A stretch of DNA of 64,000 nt from contig OX291545.1 in the NCBI GenBank assembly GCA_946406115.1, positions 1,612,001 through 1,676,000 of the forward strand. The letters run 5' to 3'. This DNA comes from Apoda limacodes (Eukaryota; Arthropoda; Insecta; Lepidoptera; Limacodidae). The translations under genes and the position numbers were made by a program. Under the pieces are notes generated by a model, which worked only from the letters and a program-made list of their open reading frames with translations, was not told the origin of the DNA and searched no databases. This document shows positions 1 through 10,680 of the stretch, in pieces. Each line of letters begins with the position of its first letter. Position 1 is the stretch's first letter.

Positions 1-297
1 ATTTTAAAGTTTGTTTGTTACTCAATTCTGCCACAACGGAGCATCCAATTGAGCTGAAATTTGGCATAGAGATAATTTAAGAGACAACAAAAGGACAAGG
101 GCTACTTTTTATTACGGTGAATTCAAAAGTTTTCTGGAGGGAATAACTAAAACTAAATAACACTAACACGTACTAGAGCTACAGCTATAGCTTGCTGTGA
201 CGAACTTTTTTAATATAATTAAGGAATTGCCGTAGGAATTCTACGCCTACAGGTAACTAAATTTAAGACGGGGAAGAGCCGCTGGTAAAAGCCAGTT
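1..297 (-). repeat. Dispersed lepidopteran repeat, family G, copy 1
   Basis: Read on the minus strand, this has the layout of a very common lepidopteran repeat: a head like GGCTCTTCCC, then GTAGAATTCCTACGGCAATTC, a CAAGCTATAGC block, an AAAAGTTTTCTGG block, and a tail like CAATTGGATGCTCCGTTGTGG. The same blocks recur at about 10.4, 13.5, 21.5, 22.4, 40.2, 41.1, 47.8, 48.6, 49.0 and 52.1 kb. No long reading frame is present. I cannot tell whether it is a non-LTR tail or a non-autonomous DNA element. The copy is cut by the window edge. Confidence 0.6.
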
Positions 298-1035
298 TAC
301 TTTAAACTTTAGCCCCCTTTAGTCCACCAAGACGAGCCACACAGTCTATATGTTTTTGGGATCACCCAAATTGTATTTTTGGGGTCACATTCTCCAGTCT
401 TCACGGTCTCACTAGGCGCGACATTCCGTGCTGTTCATAAGTGGTATTTCTACCAATTTCCTCATTTCATTTATTTATTTATTTATTTTACACTAACAGT
501 TTTACCTAATGCGTAAGCAAGTAAATTTAAGAACTAATTGTTATAAATATTAAAAAAAAAAATTAAGGCTTAAACTAAAAATATATTGTTTGACATGGAT
601 TGTAGAGTTGAGATGACTACCTTATTGTGGAAGAGTAGCTAAAAATTTTCCAGCAGTGCTATCTTACGCCTTATGCTTCTATTGCTACCTTTCCCCACGC
701 ACGAACAGTACGAACAGAAAAAGAAACAAGTAGGGATAACAACCGTACATTTTTCTAAATACTAGCTAAATATCTAGCAAATTTACGTTGGACTTTCTTC
801 TCTAAGAGTATGTATTAAGTCTCTTGTGGATCTCAGAATATCGCGTTGTACTCTAATACACTGAAAAAAAAGGATAACAAAACTGGTTTAGCTATTCGAA
901 ATTTACTTAGTAATAACCAAACTTTTGTTATAATTAAACAACTGATTTGCTGCACATAACTCAACACTTTATCTACTATTAGCAATTTAGTTTAGTAGTC
1001 CCCCAGTTATGTTACCAGTAGATAAAATTTGTGTT
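298..1035. other. No gene seen; short TTTA repeat
   Basis: AT-rich sequence without a convincing reading frame or RNA gene. It contains a short tetranucleotide run (ATTT repeated about five times) at about 468-489. Nothing else is recognisable. Confidence 0.5.
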
Positions 1036-1039
1036 ATTG

Positions 1040-1660
1040 TTAGTTAATCTTTCTTTTCAGTGTATACTGCGTACGCATGCGTTGTACAGTAGTTTCACGA
1101 CAGGTGCAGTCATTGTAACGTGCGGTTTGGCGAAAAACAAAACCAAGAGCCCTAAAAGCTTTATTACATATATTAAATATGTGATTATTAAAATTAAGCT
1201 TATTATCTATAATAATTCCTAAATCACGTTTTTCTTCAACTCGCGCCTTCAAAGATTTAGTTGTGTGAGTGCAGCGAGCGAGAACGAGCAAAAGTCATCA
1301 CTTTGCACTTTGATAAATTAAGTTATAAGGGATATTTGCCACTCCATTCAACAACGCTGTCGATGTCACTCTGCAAAAGTAGGCTTTCGTTAGGAGCACT
1401 GATGCTTAGAAATAGTTTTACATCATAGGCAAACATAGAACATTTAGCCGACCTGACAACACTCGGCAGGTCGTTTATAAATATCAGGAACTGCGTTGGC
1501 TCAAGCGTACTACCCTGGCTTATTCCTGACGTAGGCCCGTTAAGCTCTGAACTGTAACTAAGCTTCAAGAATAGTTTCATAGTTCGTTTATTGTTCAACG
1601 TATCTGTGGAACAAGCTCTATTCCTAAAGTATCCACTGGTAACACACACTGGGTGAAAAC
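1040..1660 (-). mobile_element. Degenerate non-LTR retrotransposon fragment (reverse transcriptase)
   Basis: The minus strand encodes two consecutive open stretches that read as one reverse transcriptase broken by frameshifts and stops. The upstream piece (1323-1649) carries the finger/palm motif SGISQGSTLEP, then FLIFINDLPSVVRSAKC and the catalytic block MFAYDVKLF. The downstream piece (1040-1291) carries DLGIIIDNKLNFNNHI and a following KAFRALGF segment, typical of Jockey/CR1-group elements. The normally invariant FADD is FAYD here, so one catalytic aspartate is lost and the enzyme would be inactive. No endonuclease domain, ORF1 or poly-A tail is visible, so this is an internal fragment. 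Family assignment rests on motif recall. Confidence 0.85.
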
Positions 1661-2734
1661 TTAATTAATCTGATCCTAATTTCCAAAATTCTACATGACC
1701 AATAGATCTTAAGAGATATTTCACCATACGCACAAATAAAAGTGGCGTTTTGTTTACCAACATAATGTACATTATGCGCTCAATGTCAATAATACAACTA
1801 AAGTGAATGAGCCAAAATTTGTTGTGGGCCACACAGAATTTATGTCTCCTTAACTTGGCTGGATTATGACATTAAGGGTATTGAAGAAGTGAACAAGACG
1901 CACCTAAAATAATTGTAGATTTTTTTAGGTATATTATTGTATGTATTATGTTACTTAGCATAGCGATGAGGTTATGAGGATAGTTGGGAATTTAGAGTGT
2001 AGAGGTTTTCGTCTACTTTTATATAGTTAGACACCCACACAGTTTAATATTATTTGAATTACGAGTATGTTGGCTAACGCACAGTTTTAAATAGAAAGCA
2101 GGTAGAAATAATTATCACAGTTGCGAAATAATTATGTGTAAAATCGAAGTATTAAATCGAATTAATGTCTCAAAAATACCATTTTTTAAGAAGGATATTA
2201 CATTATTTAGTTTTAAATGTACTTTTACTATATAAATTGTATTTTGTAGTTGCGCATTTTGTTTTTCCGAAATTAAGGAATGAAATACTCAATAAAAACA
2301 TATCTGATTACCGGAAACGATTAGATAATAAATATGGCGTACCGTGTTTGAAATCCACAGAAACTAACATTTAACGCAGGTAAGGTTCCGATATTTTTTT
2401 TCCAAAAACCAATAACACTAGAAAAACTTTTAGAAATCATTAAACAAATTATCGTTTTTAATTTCAAAATCGGTTTTTACCTGTTCCTCAGGTAGCGGCA
2501 CTCAAATGTTCCTAAAAAGAAACCTTCCAAGATTGTGTTTGACACGCATATGATAGGGTTCCCTACATATATTAACTATCATGAGCTTATTACAATAACA
2601 AAACTAGTTTTGTAATTATTTTTTTCTAATAGACCACGTGCGATGTAAATGTCTGACCAAATCTTAATAATAGAATATTCCTTTAATCATGAATAATTCT
2701 GTCTAAAATATATACTTTAATCTGCAAGTAAGTG
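1661..2734. other. No gene seen
   Basis: AT-rich sequence. The 69-codon open frame at 2165-2374 starts with ATG, but it has low complexity and no recognisable motif, and I do not call it a gene. Confidence 0.5.
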
Positions 2735-2935
2735 TATATCTCCAGAGATTCAATCTCAGGAAGGGGGAACCAGTGGTTAGACACACATTTACATCCTAAT
2801 GTGGAGGAAACAATTCTTTTTATCGACAACCTTAGTCCTGCGTGATTGTATTATATAGTCTGTGCAGGAGGTAAAACACTGCTGCTGATGCAGTGTTGAA
2901 TGGGCTAAGGATGAAACCGTAAAAACCATTCAAAA
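2735..2935 (+). repeat. Dispersed repeat, family J, copy 1
   Basis: This shares an ordered set of blocks with 32220-32455 and 44895-45055: GGGG-AACCAGTGG, then ACATTTACATCCTAATGTGG, then CTTTTTATCGACAACC, then TAGTCCTGCGTGA. The three copies are diverged but in the same orientation. There is no coding potential, and the class is unknown. Confidence 0.5.
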
Positions 2936-4206
2936 ACTACAGACGTATAAGTAAAAACAAAAAGACAGCTAGATGGACAGACGGATAAACGGAAAGCTGA
3001 AGAGACGATATAAGAATATACTGTTCCGTTGTAAGGATTCGTTTTGCTATTGTGCTACGAATCCCTAACAATAGAGAGATCTTTGTGTTAATGTTGTCAA
3101 AGAACGTTAGGAAGACATGGGTTTTTTCCATTCAGTCGGCAAATTCTCTAGAAAAAACAAGCATGTGTTTTTATTATTTGATTACGTAATAAATAACAAG
3201 GATGTTTTGGCGGTTTGTGTTTTTGAAGGATTTGTTGGCTTTTGTTGCTATTTTTTATATTATAATCTTGTAAACAAGGTCAGATGAAAATAATAATATA
3301 AAAACCGATCTTGTAAATATTATGATTTGCCAAATGCCAACTTCGCAGGACTTGGTATTTCAGACTTAAATGTATATGTCGAAGGAAATTAAAAAAAAAA
3401 TCACCGTGTAAACCCTAGAACAGTTACAAAAACGGAATACCAGAAACTAGTGAAAAACATAAGTAGCTTGTCTTTTAGTCTAAATTGTTTAAAATTTTTC
3501 AGTTCACAAAATGCAAAAATATTGAGATTTAATAATTCCTACTAAAAAGTCGGTGCTAGCAGTGATACGAGTAAGTGTTCAGTGTTGCTATCCAAAGGGG
3601 TAATGCGTCTAGTGTTTTAGTTTAGTAAATATCCCATACGAATCTAGTTTGCATGGGTAATAATTTAGTTCAATAATTCAGTTCAGGTTTCTATTTTATT
3701 TTATATTTAAAACCAAAAAGAAAATAATTATATGTTAATTATTTAATTTAAGCTATTTCATCTTATTAATTATTAATTTATCTATCGTAATAATTCCATG
3801 ATATTGTTATTGAATCAAAAACTAAAAAAAAACTAACACTAAGTTGAGCCAAAGTTATTTTCATTTAGTTAAAATTGAGATATTGAACTTAACGAGTAGG
3901 TTAAGTAAGAGTATTAACAAAAATATATATTTTGTTATATCTAGCCTAGTTATTAACGATGTGCAGAAAATATAATAAAAACTGTATTTATTGTACCAAT
4001 AATTATATTATAAATTGTGTTTATTGTTCTCTCCTTCTTTAACTCAGCTACAGTTCGACTTAATTTTGGTCACAGATAGTATATTGACCTGATAGTCATA
4101 TAGCAACATATTCTATTTATTTAAGTGGCTTTTATTACCACCTAAAATATGGACCAGCGTTAATAATATGCACAAAGGTAATTTTATATATTTTTTTTTA
4201 TTTAAT
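2936..4206. other. No gene seen
   Basis: Very AT-rich sequence with many in-frame stops on both strands. No repeat family was recognised here. Confidence 0.5.
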
Positions 4207-4239
4207 TAGTTAAATGATATAATGATAAATGATTAAGTC

Positions 4240-4557
4240 GGTGGTGGCCGAGGGGTTTAAATTTCACTTCACGTCCCAAGTGCGCAGGTTCGAACCCCAG
4301 GGTCGGCGTGTACCAATGAGTCTCTTCTTAATTCCTCAAGTTCACTGATTTATTTATTCACACCACTGGCTTTTCGATGAAGGAAAACATCGTGAGGGAA
4401 CCTGCATACGTCAAGAAAAAAAAAAGATGTAGGTATGTGAAGTCCACAATCCTCACTCGGCCCGCGTGTTGTACTTATGACCTAAATCACCCTCGCTTAT
4501 AAGGGTAGGCCGTGCCCCAACAGTGGGGACGTATGAAGGCTGGCAATAGCAAAAAAA
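4240..4557 (+). mobile_element. tRNA-derived SINE with target-site duplications
   Basis: The head resembles a tRNA: GGTGGCCGAGGGG matches a pol III A box, and GGTTCGAACCCC is a good B box about 35 bases further on. The body contains GAAAACATCGTGAGGGAACC and GAAGTCCACAATCC. The tail contains TAGGCCGTGCCCCAACAGTG, followed by an A-run. A perfect 13-bp direct repeat, TAGTTAAATGATA, lies at 4207-4219 and 4558-4570, as expected for target-site duplications. About 20 AT-rich bases separate the left duplication from the tRNA-like head. The tail recurs at 37115-37205 (minus), 38675-38935 and 42478-42560. Confidence 0.8.
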
Positions 4558-4897
4558 TAGTTAAATGATAAGTTGATAACTAACCGATCAGCTTTCAAGC
4601 ACAGAGCACCGTATAGTCTGGTAAAATAATTTATTTAAATTCTCCAAATGTTATATTTTAGGAACAAAATTGGAACAACAACAGCTCTTTATACTCTGGT
4701 TCAACATTTTAAACTCCCATTTTCTGTTTAGTTAGAAGTTATTACACGTATGGTAGTTAATATAATAAAAGAATACTATACTTAACATAAGTATTTGTAC
4801 TAATTTGTTTATATACGAAAGAACGAATAAATACCAATAATGGCAGAAAATAGCAATCAGTCCTCCTAGTTCTGGAGGTAAAAATGGAAATATTATA

Positions 4898-5404
4898 TAC
4901 CCGGATACCAGCTTGGCCCTTTTGACTCGGTTCAACGACGGGCTGTGAGAATTGTCGACGATCCCAAACTCACTTGCGGTATCGAGCCCTTAAGTCTGAG
5001 GAGAGACTTTGCCTCCCTGTGTGTGTTCTACCGCTTGTACAATGGATTGTGTTCTGAGGAATTGTTCGAAATGATGCCCACGGCTACTTTCTACCATCGC
5101 ACCGCTCGCCATCGACAGGGAATTCATTCTCACACTTTGGAACCAAAATGGTCGCGTACAGTGCGGTTTCAGAGAAAATTCCTTCCGCGAACCCTTGGGT
5201 TGTGGAATGAGCTCCCTGCCAAGATTTTCTCTAAGGCCTACAGTATGGGGTTCTTCAAAAAAGAAGTTATTAGATTTCTGAAGGGTCGGCAACGCGCGAG
5301 TGATGCCCCTAGTGTTGCAAGCGTCCATAGGCTACGGTGACCGCTTACCATCAGGCGGACCGTAGGCTTGTTTGCCACCTTAGTGGTATAAAAAAAAAAA
5401 AAAA
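4898..5404 (+). mobile_element. 5'-truncated non-LTR retrotransposon, 3' end with poly-A (copy A)
   Basis: One open frame runs from about 4909 to the stop at 5338-5340, in the family typical of Jockey/CR1-group C-termini. It starts QLGPFDSVQRRAVRIV and runs through FYRLYNGLCSEELFEM, LGLWNELPAKIFSK, FLKGRQRASDAPS and SVHRLR. The frame is intact here, but the element lacks the reverse transcriptase and endonuclease, so it cannot move itself. After the stop comes a short 3' UTR with ACCATCAGGCGGACC and CCACCTTAGTGGTAT, then 15 A residues (5390-5404). Four more copies of this 3' end lie in the window (18.1, 37.7, 55.6 and 61.5 kb). No target-site duplication could be found. Confidence 0.85.
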
Positions 5405-6400
5405 TACTTGCGGATTCTACTACTACCGACAGGACATCCTGAACCATACGCTGGATCTAACTTGCAACCTCTATTGGTCACCCTCTATATTTCGATTACT
5501 CTCGCCCTCATCTTCGCCCTCTCGGAATTCGATCGGAAAAAACAGTGTATCGTCTCCTATTCCGTTTCTTTATCGATAGAGCTTTGCTAAAAATCCAGAC
5601 AATCCCGTTAGTGAGACGTGAGGAAATACCAAGCGTGCCACAGTTTCTGAAAAAATTGATCCTGTGACAATTGTTTACTAGAATAAAAAGTATTAGGTAT
5701 ATGTCCATAGGTCCCATATAAAAAGGGTTTTGGCACTATAGCTATCAAAGATAATTTTGGCATTCCAGTACCTACTAACAGTGGTCCTAGCAGTTGGTGA
5801 TGGACTTCATTTGATATTTTTTTCTAGCGTAATGTTGTCGTCCATGGAGTCAGTGGTCAATCTCGTAGGTATAGGTAAACGGTCACTGGTATACGAACGC
5901 ATCTTTCATGGTCGAATCGAACGCGAAATTGAAAAAGCTAACTTTTTGGCAAACTTAGATAGGATTTAACCTTTTCTGTTGCAGGCGAGCTAGATTGTAA
6001 ACGCACTGGCTCAGTGAACGACCATAAATATACTGGCCTGACACAAGAAAATAAAATGTTTTGTTCGAGGCCTTCAAACTAATTAAATTCAAAATTTGAT
6101 GCTTAGACTTATCAAAATAGCAAAGAAAATTTCAATCAATTCCAGTAACCAAAATAGTAATTTACACTTTCGATCCTCATAAAAACAGTTATTTTTAATA
6201 ATTTCCAGTAAAAAAATCTGATTTTGGTATGTTTTACAATTTTTTTTTAGAACGATACAGATAACCGTTTTTCCGTCAGCATATAAGGTATAAAGGTCTT
6301 TAACTACGTACAATTTAATTAGGAGCTTGAACCTACCAATTCAGGTAACGCAAAGCCTTTGAAAAGATTTATACACTACTTTTACCTTAACATATGTATA
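5405..6400. other. No gene seen
   Basis: Several short open frames occur (for example 5757-5969), but none has a recognisable motif, a plausible start context or splice signals that would support a gene. Confidence 0.45.
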
Positions 6401-6900
6401 TTATGTTTATTGGTCTGTCGTCTCATAACGCCTGTCCTAGTCCGCAGGTCATCCATCGCGAAAGGTGCCTGCGACCCACATTATTTGGGTCACCTCGCCG
6501 TAGCGCCCCTGACAACCTTTCCGCGACATTGACTGATAGCAGTCTATTGTACCACACTTTATTATGGACTTTTTTATGGCACAGTTGTAACAAATGTATC
6601 TACTACTCATAATAATTTCGTTTATAGGACTACAGGTTACTAGGTTTTTACAGAAATACCTGATTTTTTTTTTGAATAGGCAACAACTTATTAAAGTTTT
6701 TGTATATATTACGGATTACATATTTAACACTATGCCAGACAGAAATGGCACAAAAAATTGAGCAAGCGAAGACGAAGGTGATCACTAGTAGCTATGATTT
6801 GGCATTACAACAGAATATTCTCTTCAATACCAACACAAAATATAAAAGCAGTTAAAAATTTATATAAGTACGAACAAGTTCAATGGCATACAAGTACCTA
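6401..6900. other. GC-elevated unassigned patch, then AT-rich DNA
   Basis: About 6415-6560 is clearly richer in G+C than its surroundings, which suggests an old transposon or pseudogene fragment. Neither strand gives a motif I recognise. The rest is AT-rich and featureless. Confidence 0.35.
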
Positions 6901-6956
6901 AATTAAATGGTTCTGTAGCACTTTTGACAATTAAATGGTTCCGTAGCACTTTTGAC
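6901..6956. repeat. 28-bp tandem duplication
   Basis: Two adjacent 28-bp units, 6901-6928 and 6929-6956, differ at a single base. Each starts AATTAAATGGTT and ends AGCACTTTTGAC. This looks like a recent local duplication. Confidence 0.9.
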
Positions 6957-8864
6957 AGCACAAAAGAGTTTAAGTAGCTATATTTGTAACTCAAAATTTC
7001 ATCATAAATATTTTGAGTAGGTTATGAATCAATAAAATAACTCATATGCGTTTTATTGATTATAAAACGTGACCTTAAAACGTGACCCAGTCCAGTGCGA
7101 CTGCAACAAAGATATTGATACAGACGTTACGAAAGATAAACAAAGCACAAACCTAAAAAAATAAAAGAGAGTAGCGCCACTTATGAACTTAAAAAATTAG
7201 AATGCCAAGACCAAATAGCAACGATAGGTTAGGTCATAATAATGTCACTATATGGGGACAATAACGCATTACTGTGTCGTTTCTTTCAATTGTCAATTTA
7301 AAGATAGGGAGATATTTTGAAAGTTGTCATTGTGCTTTTATAGTGCGTCGTTAAATCGGTTTATCTAAGGCTTTGATTTGCTTTGACCGCTGGAATGTGC
7401 TTTAAAGCTCTGTGTGTCTAGATTAAAACAATACAAATAATAAAGTGTTATATTGCATTAAATTATGTTACTAAATGTTGTTGGGATAGTTCTGAGTATT
7501 TTGCACAGTGATATTCTAGGTAATACTTACGAATAAATCGACGAATAGACTGATAAAGGGAACTAGCCGAAACCTACGATTTTGTTACATTTATTCAACA
7601 AGAGATGTTTGGTACCTCGTAAACAGGGATTAAAATGCAACTAGGGACGCAAAGTGATATCAATTTGGAATGTGGATATTGTTAGTAAATGTTCCAATCA
7701 CCAAAGAGATCGATGAAGAATATTGTATGAACAAGTAACTAGCTGTATAATTAAACTGGCTGGCTGCTCGCTGACCAAATACAAAAGAAGTTTGTGAAAA
7801 AGTAAAAACCGCGTCAAATGTATTCCGTCTTTGTAATTGTTTACTCAAATTCGTATTTATGATGATACTTTTAAATAAAAATATTACGTGTTCCCCAAGT
7901 AGTGATAATGAAATAAATAGATGTACTATTCTTATTTATAAGTTACACTTACCTCTTTTCTCATAGAGGGTGATAAAAAGTAGACTGTATCAATCGGTTG
8001 CGAAATTATTTTACCTCGTGAGCCATCCTTTGAACCTTTTGCTGTGCTCCGGATTCTACCTTAGAATTTCTTTCTGCTCGGGATTCTACTCTAGAATCCC
8101 TCGCTCCTCTCTGGATTCAAAACGGCGCACTCACCGTTAAAATATTATTTTGAAACCTTGTGATATAGTTTTATTTTACTTTTATTCCTGAAATAAGTAT
8201 GTTACTATGATTATTAAGGAAAGAATGAGAGAATGAGAATAAATGAGATTTGAATGGTAAATACAAAAAAAAAATCGGTATACGTATGTTTTCAGAAACT
8301 TCTAATTGAAAAAAATGCAGTGTCTTCTGAAATCAACTAACATCTTCTAAAATCTCAATAAATTGCGGCATTAAGAAATATATAAGTCTGTTGTTTTTAA
8401 ATAATAACGATAGCTGTTTCTTTGAGGATAGTATGTTACTGGTAAGTTCAAAAATAAAATATAAGCACTTAAGAACAAGAAAATAAGAAATACATTTTAT
8501 GTTACGTTACATACAACTTTCTTATCTGCACAAAAATGTGAAGTTTATATTTTTCTAAAAGAAACAACTATCATTATATACCAAAGCGTTTTTTACAAAA
8601 CAAGTCATAAATAACTTAAGTGTGAAATCTTAGCAGAGTTAACGAATTAATGCAAACGGGTTCTAGAAATGACAAATGAACGTCACAAAAGTTTTTGATT
8701 TATGATTGAGATACTTGAGATAACAGAAAAAGTGTCCGACAATCGTGTGATCAGATACTTCTTATTAGTTATAACTCGTTGTATAAATGTGAATAAATAT
8801 TTAAGTTCTCTAGATTAAACTGTTTATAGGAATATACATTAAAATTGAATTGGTTACCTAATTT
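6957..8864. other. No gene seen
   Basis: AT-rich sequence. At 8045-8110 a short segment with repeated GGATTCTAC-TAGAAT motifs reads as two or three degenerate units of about 35 bp. The 62-codon minus frame at 7660-7848 has no recognised motif. Confidence 0.45.
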
Positions 8865-8945
8865 TTTTAAAGTTTGTTTAAATAAGCTTCAATGGGTTGC
8901 TCCGCAGCGGCACGTTCAGCAATAACAAACAAACAGATTTTCACA
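8865..8945 (-). repeat. Family G repeat fragment
   Basis: The segment contains GGGTTGCTCCGCAGCGGCACG and a terminal AACAAACAAACAG run, which match the end of family G copies elsewhere. It is short and diverged. Confidence 0.4.
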
Positions 8946-9378
8946 AATATATATTAGTTAGGTAGGATGATGTGTAATAATTACTTCTTTTGACAGACAG
9001 AGTTTAATTTTGTACATTATAAGTACCTATCATATAACATAAACATTAAATAATTGACTAATAACAAACTTAATTACATAACAGTTCGCTAAAATCTGTA
9101 ATATAGGTACTTTAATACAAAACGGGCTTTCTATTATGCAATGTTCATTTACAGAATATAATTTAGGTATTATATTGATTCATTGCACTACTGCACACAC
9201 ACAATGATAATTTAACATAATGGAAGGCCCATTATGTTAGGTCCGAAGGTACGTTTGCTACCAGGATTTGCTAACCAGAAAGTGTTTATTGTATTTGTGT
9301 TGCATTATATTGGATTTGGAAACATTTCAAATTAGTTCGTTGACGTACTTGTATATGTACACACATATAAATCCATGA

Positions 9379-9599
9379 ATTGATCGATAACTTGCAGTTC
9401 CTCGTTGTATTTTTATAAGTTGCTCGGTAACCGGCAGTTATCTATTCTTGTTATATTTAATGAATTGTTCGATCACCTGCAGTTAACTATTTTTATTACA
9501 TTTTAGGGATTGCTAAATGACCTGCAGTTATTTATTCTTGTTTTTTTTTTATGAGTTGCTCGACAACCTGCAGTTATTTATTCTTGTTATATTTTTATA
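9379..9599. repeat. Minisatellite, about five units of 45 bp
   Basis: Units start at about 9379, 9419, 9464, 9509 and 9555. The shared plan is a TTGCTCG-like start, a central CCTGCAGTTA core and a TATTCTTGTTATATTT end. Lengths are 40, 45, 45, 46 and 45 bp. Units are diverged, so the array is not recent. It is not coding. Confidence 0.85.
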
Positions 9600-9654
9600 A
9601 AAGTACATTGGTGATTTTACAGTTTTAGTCTTTTGGTAGACATTGAGATACAGA

Positions 9655-9715
9655 CGGACATGACGAAAAAATAGGTTTTTCCTTGTTTGACTACGGAACC
9701 CTATTTAAGATTATC
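9655..9715 (-). repeat. Family H repeat fragment (head end)
   Basis: On the minus strand the sequence reads AGGGTTCCGTAGTC, then a poly-pyrimidine/poly-A stretch, then CGTCATGTCCGTCTG. This is the head of the family H repeat, seen best at 59565-60149. Confidence 0.6.
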
Positions 9716-9859
9716 TCAGAGTAAAGTATTAGATTAGGGTGTAGCTAATGCATTTATTATTATTCTGATTATGCATATTAATTTCATAAAATTTTAAATT
9801 TCATTAAATTTTGATGCAAATCACATTAACATACGATAAAAACTGACAAAGTTAGAGCA

Positions 9860-10004
9860 GTTTAAAGTTCGCGAGCAAAAACACTAGCTCTTACGTGCGC
9901 TAGCGGCGCGAAGTAAAATGACGTTACAGCACTTGATACCGCGCAGTTACACTGCCAACTGTTTTGGGTGCGCGCAGTTATCTACAGAACGTTAGTTGAT
10001 TAAT
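9860..10004 (+). promoter_or_regulatory. CpG-rich patch, possible promoter of the THAP-like exon
   Basis: Within AT-rich DNA, this stretch is dense in CpG dinucleotides (TTCGCGAGC, GTGCGCTAGCGGCGCG, TACCGCGCAG, GTGCGCGCAG) and ends immediately before the ATG at 10005. GCGCAGTTA occurs twice. No TATA box was found. A promoter role is inferred from composition and position only. Confidence 0.25.
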
Positions 10005-10157
10005 ATGTCTCTGTCTAAGCAGAAGTCATATAATAGATATAAATATTGTGTTGTTCCAAAATGCAAGTCAACAACTTTATCTACACCGGAAAATATATAT
10101 ATTATGTATGTATATATAATGGTGACTAAAGACGTAACGTTTTTCAGCACAAATTAA
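10005..10157 (+). CDS. THAP zinc-finger-like N-terminal fragment (possible first exon or relic)
   Basis: A 50-codon ATG frame begins MSLSKQKSYNRYKYCVVPK and continues CKSTTLSTPENIYI. The C-x4-C pair (residues 15 and 20) followed by a Thr/Pro segment resembles the start of a THAP domain, a C2CH zinc finger found in P-element-derived transposases and host DNA-binding proteins. The later Cys-x2-His half is not found in frame. A candidate splice donor, GTATGT, follows TTAT at about 10106, so the coding exon may end there and the remaining codons may be intron. I could not find a convincing second exon downstream. It could be the first exon of a gene that leaves the readable pattern, or a decayed transposon piece. 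The domain call is by recall and is tentative. Confidence 0.35.
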   Translation: MSLSKQKSYNRYKYCVVPKCKSTTLSTPENIYIMYVYIMVTKDVTFFSTN

Positions 10158-10433
10158 ATTTCTACATTAATTTGTTACAAGCTTACTGCGATTACATTTA
10201 TGAGCTTTCGATGTTTCGGCACAGTTGCACATTGCGCATGCAGATAATAACCGCAAAAGTTTAAAAAGTTAATTACGAAACCTGTTGTTGATTTGTGGTA
10301 CGTTTCAGTATTTTCTTTTCCAAATCGTTATTGTTCACATAGTATGAAGATAGCTAAGAGAACAATATATAGAATACATTGTTACGTCAATGTAACTAAT
10401 ATTAATATCATACAAAGATATATTTATAAAAAT

Positions 10434-10680
10434 CTATTTGTTTGTCTGTTATTGCCTAACGTCACTGCGTAGCAACCAATTGAGCGGAATTTTGGCACAG
10501 AGATAGTTAAAGACCGCCTCTCAATTATAAGGACATGGATACTTACTGTCCCGGAAAATTCAAAAGATCTCTCCGGAATAAGTTTATCCTAAATACTATT
10601 GAAAACGATGAATATATAATCGATGAATTGCCGTATAAATCCCGCGGAAATAATAAACCTTGGGTGAAGCCGCGGCAAAA
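10434..10680 (-). repeat. Family G repeat
   Basis: On the minus strand the order is GCCGCGGC-TTCACCC head, CCGCGGGATTTATACGGCAAT block, then GGAGAGATCTTTTGAATTTTCC and a tail with CGCTCAATTGGTTGCTACG. It is the same architecture as the copy at the left edge of the window. Confidence 0.65.

Noticed and set aside
4990..5328. Minus-strand 112-codon frame opposite the LINE fragment, and its counterparts at 55643-55897 and 61256-61600
   Set aside because: They are antisense shadows of the LINE C-terminal frame, recurring wherever the LINE 3' end occurs.
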